DNA from: Gloeophyllum trabeum ATCC 11539
Lineage: Eukaryota; Basidiomycota; Agaricomycetes; Gloeophyllales; Gloeophyllaceae
DNA length: 64,000 nucleotides
Assembly: GCF_000344685.1 (NCBI RefSeq)
Contig: NW_006920413.1
Span: 1,615,717 to 1,679,716 of the forward strand
Direction: 5' to 3'
Positions 53,501-64,000 of the stretch are shown here, in pieces. Under the pieces are notes generated by a model. It saw only the letters and a list, made by a program, of their open reading frames with translations, had not been told where the DNA came from and searched no databases. Each line of letters starts with the position of its first letter. Within the stretch, counting starts at the first letter, position 1. The position numbers and the translations under genes were made by a program.

Positions 53501-54327
53501 GCGCGAAGGTCGGGCCCACCATCACTCATGCCTTGCCCCGTGTCGATCCATTCTTATCCTATGCTTATCGCCGTGTCACAACTAGGGTTTACGCTTCATT
53601 CATGATCACGGGGTCATTCACCTCGATCTCAAGCCGGCGAATATTCTTGTCACCGCTGAGGGTCGTTTCAAGATTGGTGACTTTGGGATGGCATCCATTT
53701 GGCCAAGGCCACCCAACGAGCTAGAGGGCGGCACGTTTGAGAGGGAGGGGGATAAGCTGTACCTCGCTCCTGAAGTTTTGCAGGGCAGGTACGGAAAAGC
53801 GGCGGATATTTTCAGGTTCGTGTCCGATTCAAACGCAGGTTTTGATTCCGAAACTCATTCGAGTCTATTTGTTGTAGCCTTGGGATGACGCTGTTGGAGA
53901 CTGCATCAAACATATTGGTGCCTGACCAGTGAGTGTTGCGCGCCACTCGTGGCCGGCCGCCGGTTAGACGCTGGACTGACCGCATTTGTGTAGGGGTGAA
54001 TCATGGCACAAACTTCGGCAGGAAGACTTCCGACAGGTCGATATGGAAGACAGCCCTGAGCTCTTCTCGTTGATCAAGGCCATGATGCGGACGGACCCCG
54101 TCTTGCGCCTGACCATTGGCGAAGTCTGGGCCTATCCTATCGTCATGAGAGCGAGGAGAGCCATGGAGCGAATGGACGCGGAGGCCAGGAGGACCGGCCG
54201 AGATCTGTTCAGTGCGTCCCCGTTGGCTCCTGTCCCCGAAGGGTTTCTCGAGGAAATCCTTCAGAGGAGGGTGTTGATTGGTGATCGCGATGATGATGAT
54301 GATATGGCGATGGACATCAGCGCGTGA
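50568..54327 (+). CDS. WEE1: Wee1-like protein kinase
   Basis: Roughly 1,110 residues with about six introns. The N-terminal two thirds is Ser/Pro-rich and regulatory, containing many SP/TP sites and two related short motifs, DGATLFFGGDS and SATLFFGGSA. The kinase domain starts RDFVEIEEIGRGEFGRV, then VYAIKISKRFEG (ATP lysine), IDSWEEDEALYIQTEICEHG, HLDLKPANILVTAEG and IGDFGMAS. ERDFVEIEEIGRGEFG, LYIQTEIC and GDKLYLAPEVLQGRYGKAADIFSLG are typical of Wee1/Swe1/Mik1. These kinases phosphorylate Cdk1 on its inhibitory Tyr and delay mitosis. The start is the ATG giving MSGTIAATPISS. An acidic tail (DRDDDDDMAMDISA) ends the protein. Confidence 0.93.
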
Positions 54328-55641
54328 GAGTGATGGACGTGCGGTGCATGGAAGCTGTCCATGGTATGGAAGGGGATCTTGCTTTTGTTAGTTGAATCTT
54401 CATGTGCGTTTCTTCTCCGCTCTCTTGGGTTTGGGTGCTACGAAGTATGGACCTATAATGACTTTTTGCGTGAACCGCTCATGACCCATCGAATCTTCTT
54501 GTTTAACTATATCTTGCAGCATGGCTATTATTTTCGTCGAAGCACATCGTTACCTTTGCATCTTTACCATCGCCCGTGACACCCCCCGCTTCTTTGCATA
54601 AATTCTCCGTAATACCTTGCACATGCCTGTCTAATGTAGTATATTGTATGCACCGTATGCACCTCTTTGATCCTGGTCGGAAATGAACATGCCCCGACAA
54701 CGTGCTCGAATTTACAGTTTTAGAGTGGATCGTCGAGTAAGGGTCTGACTACGGACTTCATGTCATGGAATCAGGCCGAGGCTGAGATGAAGGGCAACCG
54801 CGCATGCGCTCCTCCAACGCTGCAGAAATAATATCACCATCTGGGGTATGTTCCTAGTCGGAGGTCCAGTTGAGCGGTGGCGACTCGGACGGGGGCTACT
54901 GCGGCCTATATCTGTGGTCGGGGGCGCCTCGAGGCCTTTAGAAGACGTTCCCTGTCGCCCAGGACGCGCCAGCAGACGGTTTCAGGTGATCCTGGTTTAC
55001 TCAGGCGCCGAGGATGTGTACCTGTAGCATTGGCTGGCTTGAAATAGCGTTGTGGCAGAGGACAAATAGAATAGTTTGTGTGTATTCTAAGTGATAAATA
55101 ATTGCCATAAGCAGCCCCGGCGGCAGAGGATAACTCAGCCTTCCCCCCTCCATCTTCTCCTCCAGCGAGGACAGCTCCTCCCCCCGCGGCGCTCCCGTTC
55201 CCCATCGTCGTCCACGTCCTCGACAACGGGACATCAGGCGACTGTCAGTGCCTGCGACGTCACCGCCATCGCAAGCCTGATTGCAGCGTCCTGGCGAGAG
55301 CTGTGCGTCCGGTGAATCTGCTAGGCTATAATAGGCTACGCGGTCCCTGTCAAGCCTTGCTCACGGAGACTAAAATCTGCTCGTTCTGTTCCTGGTAACG
55401 GCAGAGCGGGTGCAGTTTCGTACTTCTTGGTGCCCACACTGCTGGCCTCTGCCTTAGGTACTTTCCGGGTCGAGGTGCTCTGAACAGATCCTGTCTGTTC
55501 AGCCCCCTTCCTTGCTCTCCTCCACGCAATCCGCGACTCAGAAAAAGGTCTGACGGCTCGTCTACTCTTCCTCGCTTTCGCGGACTTCATGCTTTTGGCC
55601 TAGAGCGCAGGGCTGCTCACCGTACCCAAATCTAATCTGCT
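54328..55641. other. Intergenic region, 1.3 kb, before the homeodomain gene
   Basis: No firm gene. A small basic minus-strand frame at 55336-55590 (84 codons) was considered and set aside. A pyrimidine-rich stretch lies near 55138-55175. The last few hundred bases are presumably the promoter and leader of the homeodomain gene. Confidence 0.45.
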
Positions 55642-58275
55642 ATGGACAACCACTTTCCCTCTGATGATCATTTCCACCCTCATTTACCCAATCACGGCAT
55701 TCCCTCCGACCAGCATGCGCTTTACCGCATACCCAGCTCCCAGTCGATGGGCCCTGCAGCTTCTCCAGGACAGGCTACGTCCCTGTATCCCGCTCCCGTG
55801 ATGCAGCAACGCCGGCCTTCCATGGAGCAAGATATGTACGCCAGTTCGTGTATTCCCCCCTCCTGCCTTCCCCCCGGGACCGACCCGACATCTGTGGACT
55901 TTCGCACCTTCTATCCCTACGTTCCAAATGAAGTGAAGCACCGGAGGCGGACGAGCCGGCAGCAATTGAAAGTCTTGGAAGCTACCTTCAAGGACCAGAC
56001 GAAGCCGAACGGCGTGTTGCGAAAAAGGCTCGCGCAGGAGCTCCATATGACTCCGAGAAGTGTGCAGGTACGCTTTGGCCCGAAGAACATGCCTTTGACC
56101 AAATCTCGTTACTCACGCGTCCGTCTAGGTATGGTTTCAGAATAGGTGAGGGGACCGTTTGTCCACGCGTATCTTGACCGACGCGTCATCGTGTTCGTAA
56201 ATAGGCGTGCAAAAGAGAAGACGTTGGCAAACAAGAAATCAGACGCCAAAGGCAACAAAGGCAAGCCCGATAACAGCCCGATTCCAGAAGATATGCCGTC
56301 TCCGTCGCATTCATCTGCTTCCGACCTTCGGACAATGTCTGAACGTACAGAATCGCCCGAAATTGTGGAGGTCAAGGGACCAGTGTCCGCTCCAGAGATG
56401 TCCTCACCGGAGCCCGCCAGCGAGTCACCAGCAGCTCGCCCGATAGCTCCCCGCTTGCCCTTGCAAAGCCATTCAAGCCCAGCCTTCTCGACGATACCGG
56501 AGAACAGCGGTAGCATCCATTGTCGGCACCCAATGCTGTCTGACAATGAGCTCCAGAACTTCCGTCGAGGCTCCTTGCCGACGATTGTGTATCGAAACCT
56601 GCCTGGTCCATCGGACGAGTCTTTGGCAAAGAGGCGGTCTTCTGTTGATGTGAGCTTGGCGCGACTGGCAAAACATCCGTATGCGCGTCTTGCCTTGGCT
56701 GCTAACCAAGGTATATACGGAGAACCAACCCCATTTCTACGACCTTCGTCCCGTCTTGCGCCCCAAGTTCCGGAAGAGAAACCGGATGCTCCCTTGTTCA
56801 CAGACCCGTGGATGCAGCAGCGGCCTGCGTTGCATCACCGAGCATCCATGCCACATGCATTGAACTCCCAGGGGTACGATGTAAACGTACTCTATCGTCG
56901 TTCGTCTTTTGCGCCTCCGGTGCCTGAATGTAGAGGGGAACCGCCGTTCCTCATGCAAGGCTTGCCCATGAACGCGCCACCTCACTTCCCGCCTCGAGAT
57001 CTACCACCGGGTCCCCTTCCACCTGCCGACTATTCTTTCGGCCAGGCACGGGCACCGCCCATCAGCAACTTCCCGCCGGACTACAACGAATCTACAGACC
57101 TCAAGGCGTATTCTTTCCCATCTTCTGCTCGAAAGGAAGGAGACAGTGTGGACGACTCTTCGTCGTCGTATGACCAATCCATATCGCCACGCGGTTCAAT
57201 CTCGTCTGTCGCCGATAGCGAGTCGAGTGTGACGAGCGCCTGGTACTCTGATGTTGGAAGCGTGGGATGTGGTTCTGTCGAGTATCCTCACGGGTTCCAT
57301 CCTGATTCGCGTAGGGAGTCTTGGTAAGTCCTCAGCTCTGGCTCACCGTGACTTTTAAGTACCGTACGCTGACTTGACGTGGCCTGTCGTTGTGATATAT
57401 CACAGTGCCTCTGGTATTTTAGTCGCATTTTCAGGGCTGGACGTCGGTGGTTCTCCGAGCGCTGCGACATTCTCGCCGCCGGACGGACAAGCTGTGGACG
57501 CGTCGGCGTCCCCGCATCAGCCGGACCAAGACAGCGCAGGTGAGAGTACATACCCTTCCCCGGGCTCCACGATATCCCCGGGAGGAAGTCCTCGGATGGA
57601 GGAACCTGCTCAGTCAATCCCGATATCTACATCGAGCGAGCTGGCGCATGCGTTCGCGGTGAAGCAGGAGGAGGTTAGTCGTTATTGACTGTTCTTCCTT
57701 ATGAGACGGTCTTGATATAGTTCCCGAAGACCCATACTAGTGGAAGCGATGGTGGGTTCATGAATTCCAGTTTGGGTACAGGGATGGTCGCGGAAGACAC
57801 GAAAGTCGGCCCCGCAGGCGGTGCGGTATATGGTCAAGCCGAGCCGTCGTACGGATCTCAGGATGTCCAAGCCTCGTCGGCTTCGTCTTCTGACTCGTCC
57901 TTGGGTTCGTACGAGTTCGTACCTCGGCCGGAGAAATATATTGTGGACACGAATGTGGGGGCGCCGTCTATGTCCGGGCACTATTCACCTCCGATGTATC
58001 CCGACGCCGATGGGTTCACCGTGTTACCACCACATCCCGAGCATTATCAGGGACACGGCATGGGCATGCACGAATATCACCCCTACGAGGACGGTCGCTA
58101 TGATACGTCCAACAATTATGGCGTCAGCCAAGGTTCGTGGAAGGCTTTCAACTGGGGTGTAGCCGCACTGTTCGCTTCTTAACTGCTAATCTCGGTTGTT
58201 ACTTCGGCAGGTTATCACCACCCTCTCCCAGAGTGTAGCCTGACTGGCGCCGAGCTGTACGCTGCATACAGGTGA
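55642..58275 (+). CDS. Homeodomain transcription factor
   Basis: About 765 residues. The homeodomain (around residues 95-155) is split by two introns: KHRRRTSRQQLKVLEATF..LRKRLAQELHMTPRSVQ in exon 1, VWFQNR in a 17-nt exon (56129-56145), and RAKEK from 56205. It is a typical 60-residue homeodomain, unlike the divergent HD2 mating-type forms. The rest is Ser/Pro-rich and disordered. It has four RRxS motifs: RRPSMEQ, RRGSLPT, RRSSVDV and RRSSFAP, the consensus for protein kinase A. This is reminiscent of Hom2 of mushroom-forming fungi, reported as a PKA-responsive developmental regulator; the match is from memory. The terminal exon (ending LTGAELYAAYR) is joined over a GTTCGT donor with a CTAAT branch site. 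Without that splice the frame stops at 58182. Confidence 0.85.
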
Positions 58276-58761
58276 ACTATGGTTCGTTCTGTTGTTTGAG
58301 TATCTCGGTTCCCCTTGTTTATAGTAATTAGTGTTTCCTCGCTGTCGTCGGACTGCATATCTCTGTGCTTTTACATTATCAGTGTCCCTCCACTATCGCA
58401 CCCACCCCTGTCATTCCTTCCCTTATCTATTGTGTGTCCCCTTGTTTCTCTCTGTTCCCTGCCTCATACTTTACATTGCTCTTGTAGTCGCCAGCTTTCG
58501 CTTTCGTCGTCCTCGGCGTGAGTCCCGCGCTTTGTCGTTGTCGTTCTTTCTGCATATTGTATGTTCTGCCATATAGCATAGATATAGCATAGTATTCTGT
58601 TCTGGACGGACAGACTAGCAACCTTGAACATGACACAGAAGTTGTCCTGTACGTTTCGATATCTTCCCTTCAGAGGTCGGGTCGCTTGGTACGATGATCA
58701 TTATATATCAGGCCTGACAGCGGTATACAAGATATGAGAACAATGTAGACTGAACCAGACC
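58276..58761. other. Tail-to-tail intergenic region
   Basis: The 3' flanks of the homeodomain gene and of DBP7 meet here. The plus strand is T/C-rich near 58315-58560. No gene is seen. Confidence 0.5.
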
Positions 58762-61390
58762 TCATGACGGGGCTCCCTGTACCAATTTCTCAAGATCATA
58801 ACCGGTAGTGACTTGGAATTCGGATATACCGGAGCTCATAAGCATACCCTTCTTCTTACTTAGCCGGCCCTGTGCTCTGACAGCCTCCCGCATGCGTCTC
58901 TCGGCAGCAGGCTCATCGTCACTCTCGTCACTTGAATCCGGCAGCGGTCTGCCCTTGCCCGCGCGACTCTTCGAGGTATGAGGGCTGTTGTGAGCCGCGC
59001 CTTTGCCCTTGGACTTGGACTTGGCGGACTTGCTGGATGTCTTCTTGCCGGAGACAGAGCTGGGGGCTTCCCGCAAGGCGAACGATTTTGCAAGATGACC
59101 AATGTGTAGGTGGCGGATGTGGAAGATATGCTTCTCGTCCGAAGGATGGGTTGCGTAAGCTCGCATATGGGAGAGGAAGGCTCTGCGAGCCAGTTCGACG
59201 TTCTACAGGGCGGACAGATAGCATCAGGGATCATACAGAGAGCAAGGCAAATGGCACTAACCTCTTTACGACGCAACACCCATCGTTCAAACACCAACTG
59301 AACCTCCGTAGCCCGCGCCTCATACTCGCGCCCCTTCCCCCCATACCCCTTCTTCAACACCTCGTCCACCTCCACCCCCTCCAACCCCACCGCATCCTTC
59401 TCCCCTTCCGAGGACACCTGGTCCCCGCGCATCTTCCCCTCGACCCACTTTACCCACTCCACCTCGCTCGGCGCGACAAAGCTCCACGCCTCCCCACCCT
59501 TGCCCGCGCGCGCCGTGCGGCCGACACGGTGCACGTACTCGGTCGCGCCGCCCTCGGTCGGCAGGTCGTACTGCACGACCGCGCGCACGAGCGGGAGGTC
59601 GAGCCCGCGCGACGCGACGGACGTGCAGAGCAGCACCGAGAACGGCGCGTGCGGCTTCTTGTTGGTAACATCGGATTTGGACGGCTTGATGGCGGAGAAG
59701 GCGCGCACGGAGGCTTGGCGCGTGGGCAGCGGGAGGGAGCCGTGCAGGCGGAAGATGGCGGTGTCGGGGAGGAGGGAGGAGCGGGCTTCGATGCCGCCGG
59801 TGGCTCGTTTGGGGTGAGGATTAGTCTCGTCTTTCACTTCGTTGTCATCCTCCTTGTCCGAGTCATCGTCAGATGACGGTTTGGGGTCTTCTTCCTCGTC
59901 CATGGCGGCATCGCCCAAGAGTCTCCAGTGAAAATCGACCGAGTCCGTGCAACTGAGGAACACGATGATTTTGCACTGCCGGGATTTCTGAGCTTGGCTG
60001 AGCAGTTGGCGCAACAGCGCGATCAGCGTGACCAGGCGTAACTTCAGCGGGACGACGACGTATTTCTGAGACAGCTGCGAAGGCGGGGTGAACTTCTCGG
60101 CACTCTTAGACACTATACCGTCCAGGCTCGCGTGGAGCTGTTCCTCCGCGGGCAGGTCGGATTCCGTGGGTTTGACAACGAGTGGGTTGGCGAGCGTCGT
60201 GCCGGCGAGCTTTTGCACGTCCTCCCGAATGGTCGCGGAACACAGAACTGTCCGTCTGCGCCGCTCCCAGTCCCATCCTCCCGCCTCCAGGCTCTTGCCT
60301 TCCTGGACCGCCTGCAAGGCGAGCCCCCTCCGGCCGTCCAGTCCTTTAACGATGCCCTTGATGGTCTCTTCGAATCCGAGTTCCATAAGCCGGTCAGCTT
60401 CGTCGAGAACGAGCCATCTGCATTTACCGACATTGAAGGAAGAGGTGTTCTGCAAGTGGTCGAGCAGTCGACCAGGAGTCGAGACGAGGATCGGCACGCC
60501 CTTGCGCAGGCGCGCCTTCTCGTGCGCGCGGGTGCTCCCGCCCGTAAGCAGACCAGATACGAGCCAGCGGGTCATGCGCACCGACGAGGAGTCCTCGCCC
60601 TCGTCTTCTGCGCGAAGCCGCAGTTTCAAGAGGGTTTCAAGGACGTCCGAGATCTGCTTCGCGAGCTCACGCGTGGGGGCGATGATGACCGCAAGCGTGC
60701 CGACGGAGCGGTCGATCCACGAGAGCGCGCTGAGCGGGAGGAGGTCCTGGATGATGGGCAGGAGGAAGGCGAGCGTCTTGCCGGAGCCGGTCTGCGCCTG
60801 GATGAAGACGTCGCGCGCGAGCGTGCTCGGGTTCGCGGTGCCGAGCAGCGCAGGGAGCGCGGCTTTTTGGATGGAGGTGGGCCTGGAGATTTTGAGCTTG
60901 CCGGTGAGGTGCGCGACGATGAGGGGGTCGAGGCCGAGGCCGGAGAAGGTGGAGGAGTCGAGGGGCGCGTTGCTAGGCTGTGAGGGGCCTTTCGATGCAT
61001 GCTCGGCTTTGGGGACTTGGACTTTTGGGTTTGAGGTGAACAGCGAGGATATGAACTGGGTTTGTTGTCGAGGAGCGGACTTTGACTGGTCCGCCTTTGC
61101 GGGGGCAGCGTCTCGGTTCGGTGCAGGCTCTTTTCGCGCTTTCTTTGCTGGAGGTGGCCGCCCGTCGTCGGCAGCAGTCCTGGGCTGTCCTTGCGTCTTT
61201 TCGTCCGGTCTAGCTTTCCGTTTTGCGCCTCGTTTCGCTTTTAACCTGGTGTATCTGAGGAGGAACTCGAGCAGATTCTGCGCGCGTGTACTTACCTATC
61301 CGTCCATCTTCCACCCTTCTTTACCGCAGATTTCGACCTGCCCGTTGCTCCGTCGTCGACTGCAAGATTAAGCACGAGGTCGTCGTCCAT
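58762..61390 (-). CDS. DBP7: DEAD-box RNA helicase Dbp7 (DDX31)
   Basis: About 840 residues in three exons. The start [13 protein letters not shown] leads to a basic, low-complexity N-terminus. Helicase core motifs in order: [19 protein letters not shown] (Q motif), QAQTGSGKT (I), APTRELAKQ (Ia), [13 protein letters not shown] (Ib), [15 protein letters not shown] (II), CSATIRED (III), then [15 protein letters not shown] (IV), [11 protein letters not shown] (V) and [15 protein letters not shown] (VI). The Q-motif/FSGLGLDPL pairing and long insertions are those of Dbp7/DDX31, a nucleolar helicase for 60S ribosome assembly. The insertion with an acidic stretch ([13 protein letters not shown]) before [17 protein letters not shown] is family-typical. 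The long plus-strand frames opposite it are shadows. It diverges from the cyclophilin gene across 136 bp. Confidence 0.95.
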
Positions 61391-61526
61391 TATCAGGGGA
61401 AGGGACGATGAATACAGCAAGCAGGAGGAAATGGTGAATCCAGCTCGGCAATGCCCGAAACGCGATCGACTCTAGCATTGGTGCCACGGTCGCCACGTCC
61501 CTCTTCATCCCCTCTTTCCCGTCGCC

Positions 61527-63183
61527 ATGAATTTCGGTAAATTACCGCTCCTTTTCGCGCTCCTCTCCCTGGCGGTGGTCTTCTGCGCGCAGTCCGTTGA
61601 GGCTGCAAAGGGGCCCAAAATCACCCACAAGGTCTACTTTGATGTCAAGCAGGGTGACAAGGACCTTGGGAGAAGTGCGTGCCCTCTGTAGTTCATATCT
61701 CGTCCGAGATGCTCAACGAATGAAATACAGTCACTATTGGCCTCTTCGGCGGGGTGCGCTTTATATGGTTTCTCTTTGTGTGTGCTGGTAATAACCCTTG
61801 GGTGCCAGACTGTCCCGAAGACGGTGGAGAACTTCCGTGCGCTCGCGACCGGAACGAAGAAGGATGGCGAGAAACTCCCCGAGGGCTTCGGTTACAAGGG
61901 ATCCAAGTTCCACCGTGTTATCAAGGACTTCATGTGAGTGCATCACCTGTGCCATTGTACGTGTCTGCTCACGCAATGCTGTAGGATTCAAGGTGGTGAC
62001 TTCAGTAAGTGCATCATTGTTTGGGACAGGGTGTCTGTCTGAGCTCCGCGTAATTGTGTATCTCTAGCAAGGGGCGACGGCACTGGCGGCAAGGTGTGAA
62101 GACTTGGTGGCTTCTCTCTCTTTGCCTCACTTACCCCGATTGCAGTCCATCTATGGTGACAGGTTCCCTGATGAGAACTTGTACGTTCCTTCAGTCTTCG
62201 TACCAAAGCTGTACCTTTACACCTCTTATAGCAAGCTCAAGCACACCGGACCTGGTGTTCTTTCCATGGCTAACGCGGGCAAGGATACTAACGGTGAGCC
62301 CCACTGCTATTCATCTCTAACCTTGTACTGAATCTATCCGTGCCAGGCTCTCAATTCGTACGTATAAACATAACGTCCCGAAAACCACCTCGCTGAACGC
62401 TCTTCTCTCAGTTCATCACGACCGTCAAGACTAGCTGGTTGGATGGCAGACATGTGAGCGTTCTCGCGTGTTGGTGCTCATGCTCTTACTGAATGCCCGA
62501 ACCCAGGTCGTCTTTGGCAAAGTCCTCGACGGCATGGACGTAGTCACCCTGATTGGTGCGCGTCCTCGTCTACATCTGTGGTTCACGCCCTGATTCCTTC
62601 TGCAGAGAACGTGCCCAAGGGCGCCAGCGACCGCCCCGTCGAGGACGTCATCATCGCGGACTGCGGCGAGGTACGTCCCCCTCTCCTCCGCTCCCCTAGA
62701 AACTCCTTACTGACATCAATCCAACTCGTTTCTGCAGCTGGAGGTCGAGCATGAGATAGACGAGAACGGAAACCAGGTGCCTCTCCGTGCCGAGCTCTGA
62801 TCAGCTCCCCCAGTATCTAATACAAAATTTGCCCGTCCAATACACGTTTGTCCACATAATAACAGGTCGTGCCTGCCCCCACTCCCTCTAGCACCGCCCC
62901 CGCAGGCCAGGAGCTGATCACGTCCACGAGGCCAAGTGAGAAGCCCGCAGCGACCGCCACCGTTGTCCCCGCTGAGGAGCTCGAGGGAGCCGCAGTGCCC
63001 GCCGACGACGAGGTGTACGAGCCCTTCCGCCCGTCGGTCCTGCATTACATGCTCGTCGGCGCGCTGTTCCTCGGTATTTGCGCGCTGGTAGGTCTGTGGT
63101 GCGGCGGGGCTCGCTGGGCGAGCCGTGTCCTCTCGCGGCGCTCGCGCGGGGAGTACAGAAAGGTTGATGATTTGGAGAAGTAG
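61527..63183 (+). CDS. ER cyclophilin (peptidyl-prolyl isomerase B) with alternative C-terminus
   Basis: A signal peptide ([26 protein letters not shown]) precedes a cyclophilin domain: [35 protein letters not shown] (catalytic Arg, FHRxI and QGGDF), [20 protein letters not shown] and [13 protein letters not shown], in about eight exons. After the domain two endings are possible. Reading through 62777 gives NQVPLRAEL and stop at 62800, a soluble luminal enzyme. Splicing 62777-62865 (89 nt, CTAAT branch site) joins in frame to VVPAPTPSS and 105 further residues. These comprise a Pro/Thr/Glu linker, one membrane segment ([18 protein letters not shown]) and a basic tail ending KVDDLEK (stop 63183), giving a type I membrane protein. 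The feature covers the longer form. RAEL at the end of the short form may be a weak ER-retention signal. Confidence 0.9.
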
Positions 63184-63376
63184 ACGGTTGTGTCACGTAT
63201 ATTATCTTACACTCGTTGGGATGGGTCGTTCGTTCAATAGATATATGGAATCTGCACACGTCGAGGCCCCGTGTGCGGTGGATGGACAGTATAGTACAAC
63301 AGCTGCAGGAACCGTACTTCGGGCTTAGCACAATCACGTATGCATTCACCCACAAGATACGCATTACCGGACACTG

Positions 63377-64000
63377 CTATGTCCATCCCCTCGCCGACCC
63401 CTTCCCACCTCCATGACCCCTCTCCTTCTCGATAACGAACAACGCATCGCGCAGTGTCACCGTCCGCCTCGTATCCTCCTCCTCCGGCTTCACCGCCGGC
63501 TGCTGCGCCTGCGCCGCGGGCTTCGTCGGCACATACGGGCGCGCCCACGAGCTGCTCGCCGGCGTGCTCGCCCCTTGCGCGGTGACGCTCGCCTCGCGCT
63601 TGGGCTTCGCAGGCGCGGGCGCCGCCGCCGCCGACGCGGCGTTCATCCACGCGTACTTGCCGCCGATGCCCGCGGCCTGGCTCGCGACCGCGTTGGACAT
63701 CTTCTTGCGCACGTCCTCGCTCATGTTGCGCGCGGTGACGCCGGGGCCCTCCTTCTTCTTCTTCTTCTTCGGCGGCGCGTCCTCCTCGTCGGCGGCGGGC
63801 GGCGCGGCGGCGAGCGAGGCGGCGACGAGGTCCGCGCGCTCCTTGCGCTCGCGCCGGAGGCGCAGCTCCTCGTCGCGCTCGGCCTTCTCGAGCGCGGCGA
63901 GCTGCTTGCCGACGTCGCTGCGCACGACGATGCTCCACATCGGCGTGCCGTCCGCGTACGTCGAGGCGGGGCGGTCGAATTGCGTGGACGTGCGGTGCGC
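63377..64000 (-). CDS. TAF4: TFIID subunit TAF4, C-terminal part (5' end beyond window)
   Basis: The frame runs open from the right edge to a stop at 63377-63379, so only the last ~207 residues are visible. Landmarks are TYADGTPMWSIVVRSDVGKQL, a long charged helix (LEKAERDEELRLRRERKE), a Lys run (PPKKKKKKEGPGV), TARNMSEDVRKKMSNAVASQA and the final VTLRDALFVIEKERGHGGG. The histone-fold-associated TAF4 C-terminal domain ends in just such a VTLRDxxFxxE helix. TAF4 pairs with TAF12 in TFIID. The tail-to-tail partner is the cyclophilin gene, 193 bp away. Confidence 0.85.
   Translation of the reverse strand, partial: AHRTSTQFDRPASTYADGTPMWSIVVRSDVGKQLAALEKAERDEELRLRRERKERADLVAASLAAAPPAADEEDAPPKKKKKKEGPGVTARNMSEDVRKKMSNAVASQAAGIGGKYAWMNAASAAAAPAPAKPKREASVTAQGASTPASSSWARPYVPTKPAAQAQQPAVKPEEEDTRRTVTLRDALFVIEKERGHGGGKGSARGWT

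Noticed and set aside
55336..55590. 84-codon basic minus-strand frame before the homeodomain gene
   Set aside because: It has no recognisable motif or flanking exon and could be promoter sequence; too weak to annotate.
58932..59876. 314-codon plus-strand open frame opposite DBP7
   Set aside because: Same reason: composition is Leu/His/Arg/Pro-skewed, a shadow of helicase codons.
60088..61371. 427-codon plus-strand open frame opposite DBP7
   Set aside because: It is antisense to a fully conserved DEAD-box core; GC-rich codons make the opposite strand open. It shows no domain.

Overview
The window looks like nuclear DNA of a filamentous basidiomycete, probably an agaricomycete. Every gene I can assemble has short GT-AG introns (mostly about 50-65 nt, often with a CTAAC/CTGAT-like branch site), GC-rich coding exons with long antisense shadow frames, and proteins of fungal type: Gcn5 with a bromodomain, Pbs2 MAPKK, Yak1, Wee1, a GH45-like barrel enzyme and cytosolic formate dehydrogenase. 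I could run no database search. Names rest on conserved motifs read after splicing by eye, so exon edges are inferred.

Layout. 1-1913: no gene. 1914-3548 (+): conserved-looking protein of unknown function. 3549-8224: gene-poor. 8225-9962 (-): GRF zinc-finger protein, divergent from a proteasome assembly chaperone 4-like gene (10132-10764, +). 11132-15312 (+): Yak1 kinase. 16264-17402 (-): PHOSPHO-type HAD phosphatase. 17615-20626 (+): Golgi coiled-coil protein CASP. 20914-23287 (-): TFIIH subunit Tfb1. 24271-26568 (-): Pbs2-like MAPKK. 26569-31715: gene-poor, with a 381-base run of N flanked by two nearly identical 510-bp copies, most simply an assembly artefact. 31716-32431 (+): BAG-domain co-chaperone.

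From 33 kb on the region is dense: isoleucyl-tRNA synthetase (33074-37020, +), Snu23 (37106-37889, -), Erd1/EXS membrane protein (38122-39695, +), formate dehydrogenase (40598-42178, +), F-box protein (42448-44247, -), secreted GH45-like protein (44532-45496, -), Gcn5 (45927-48531, +), ALA dehydratase Hem2 (48700-49968, -), Wee1 (50568-54327, +), homeodomain regulator (55642-58275, +), DEAD-box helicase Dbp7 (58762-61390, -), ER cyclophilin (61527-63183, +) and the 3' end of TAF4 (63377 to the right edge, -).

There is no operon-like organisation; these are housekeeping and regulatory genes, many in divergent or tail-to-tail pairs 85-300 bp apart. Themes are transcription and chromatin (Tfb1, Gcn5, TAF4, homeodomain), stress and cell-cycle kinases (Yak1, Pbs2, Wee1), and secretory pathway quality (CASP, Erd1, cyclophilin). 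The most interesting signals concern gene structure: a cyclophilin gene with two possible C-termini (soluble or membrane-anchored), a 17-nt micro-exon inside the homeobox, two apparent GC-AG introns, very small first coding exons, and a strong hairpin in the 5' leader of the isoleucyl-tRNA synthetase gene. I found no clear novel multi-gene system.
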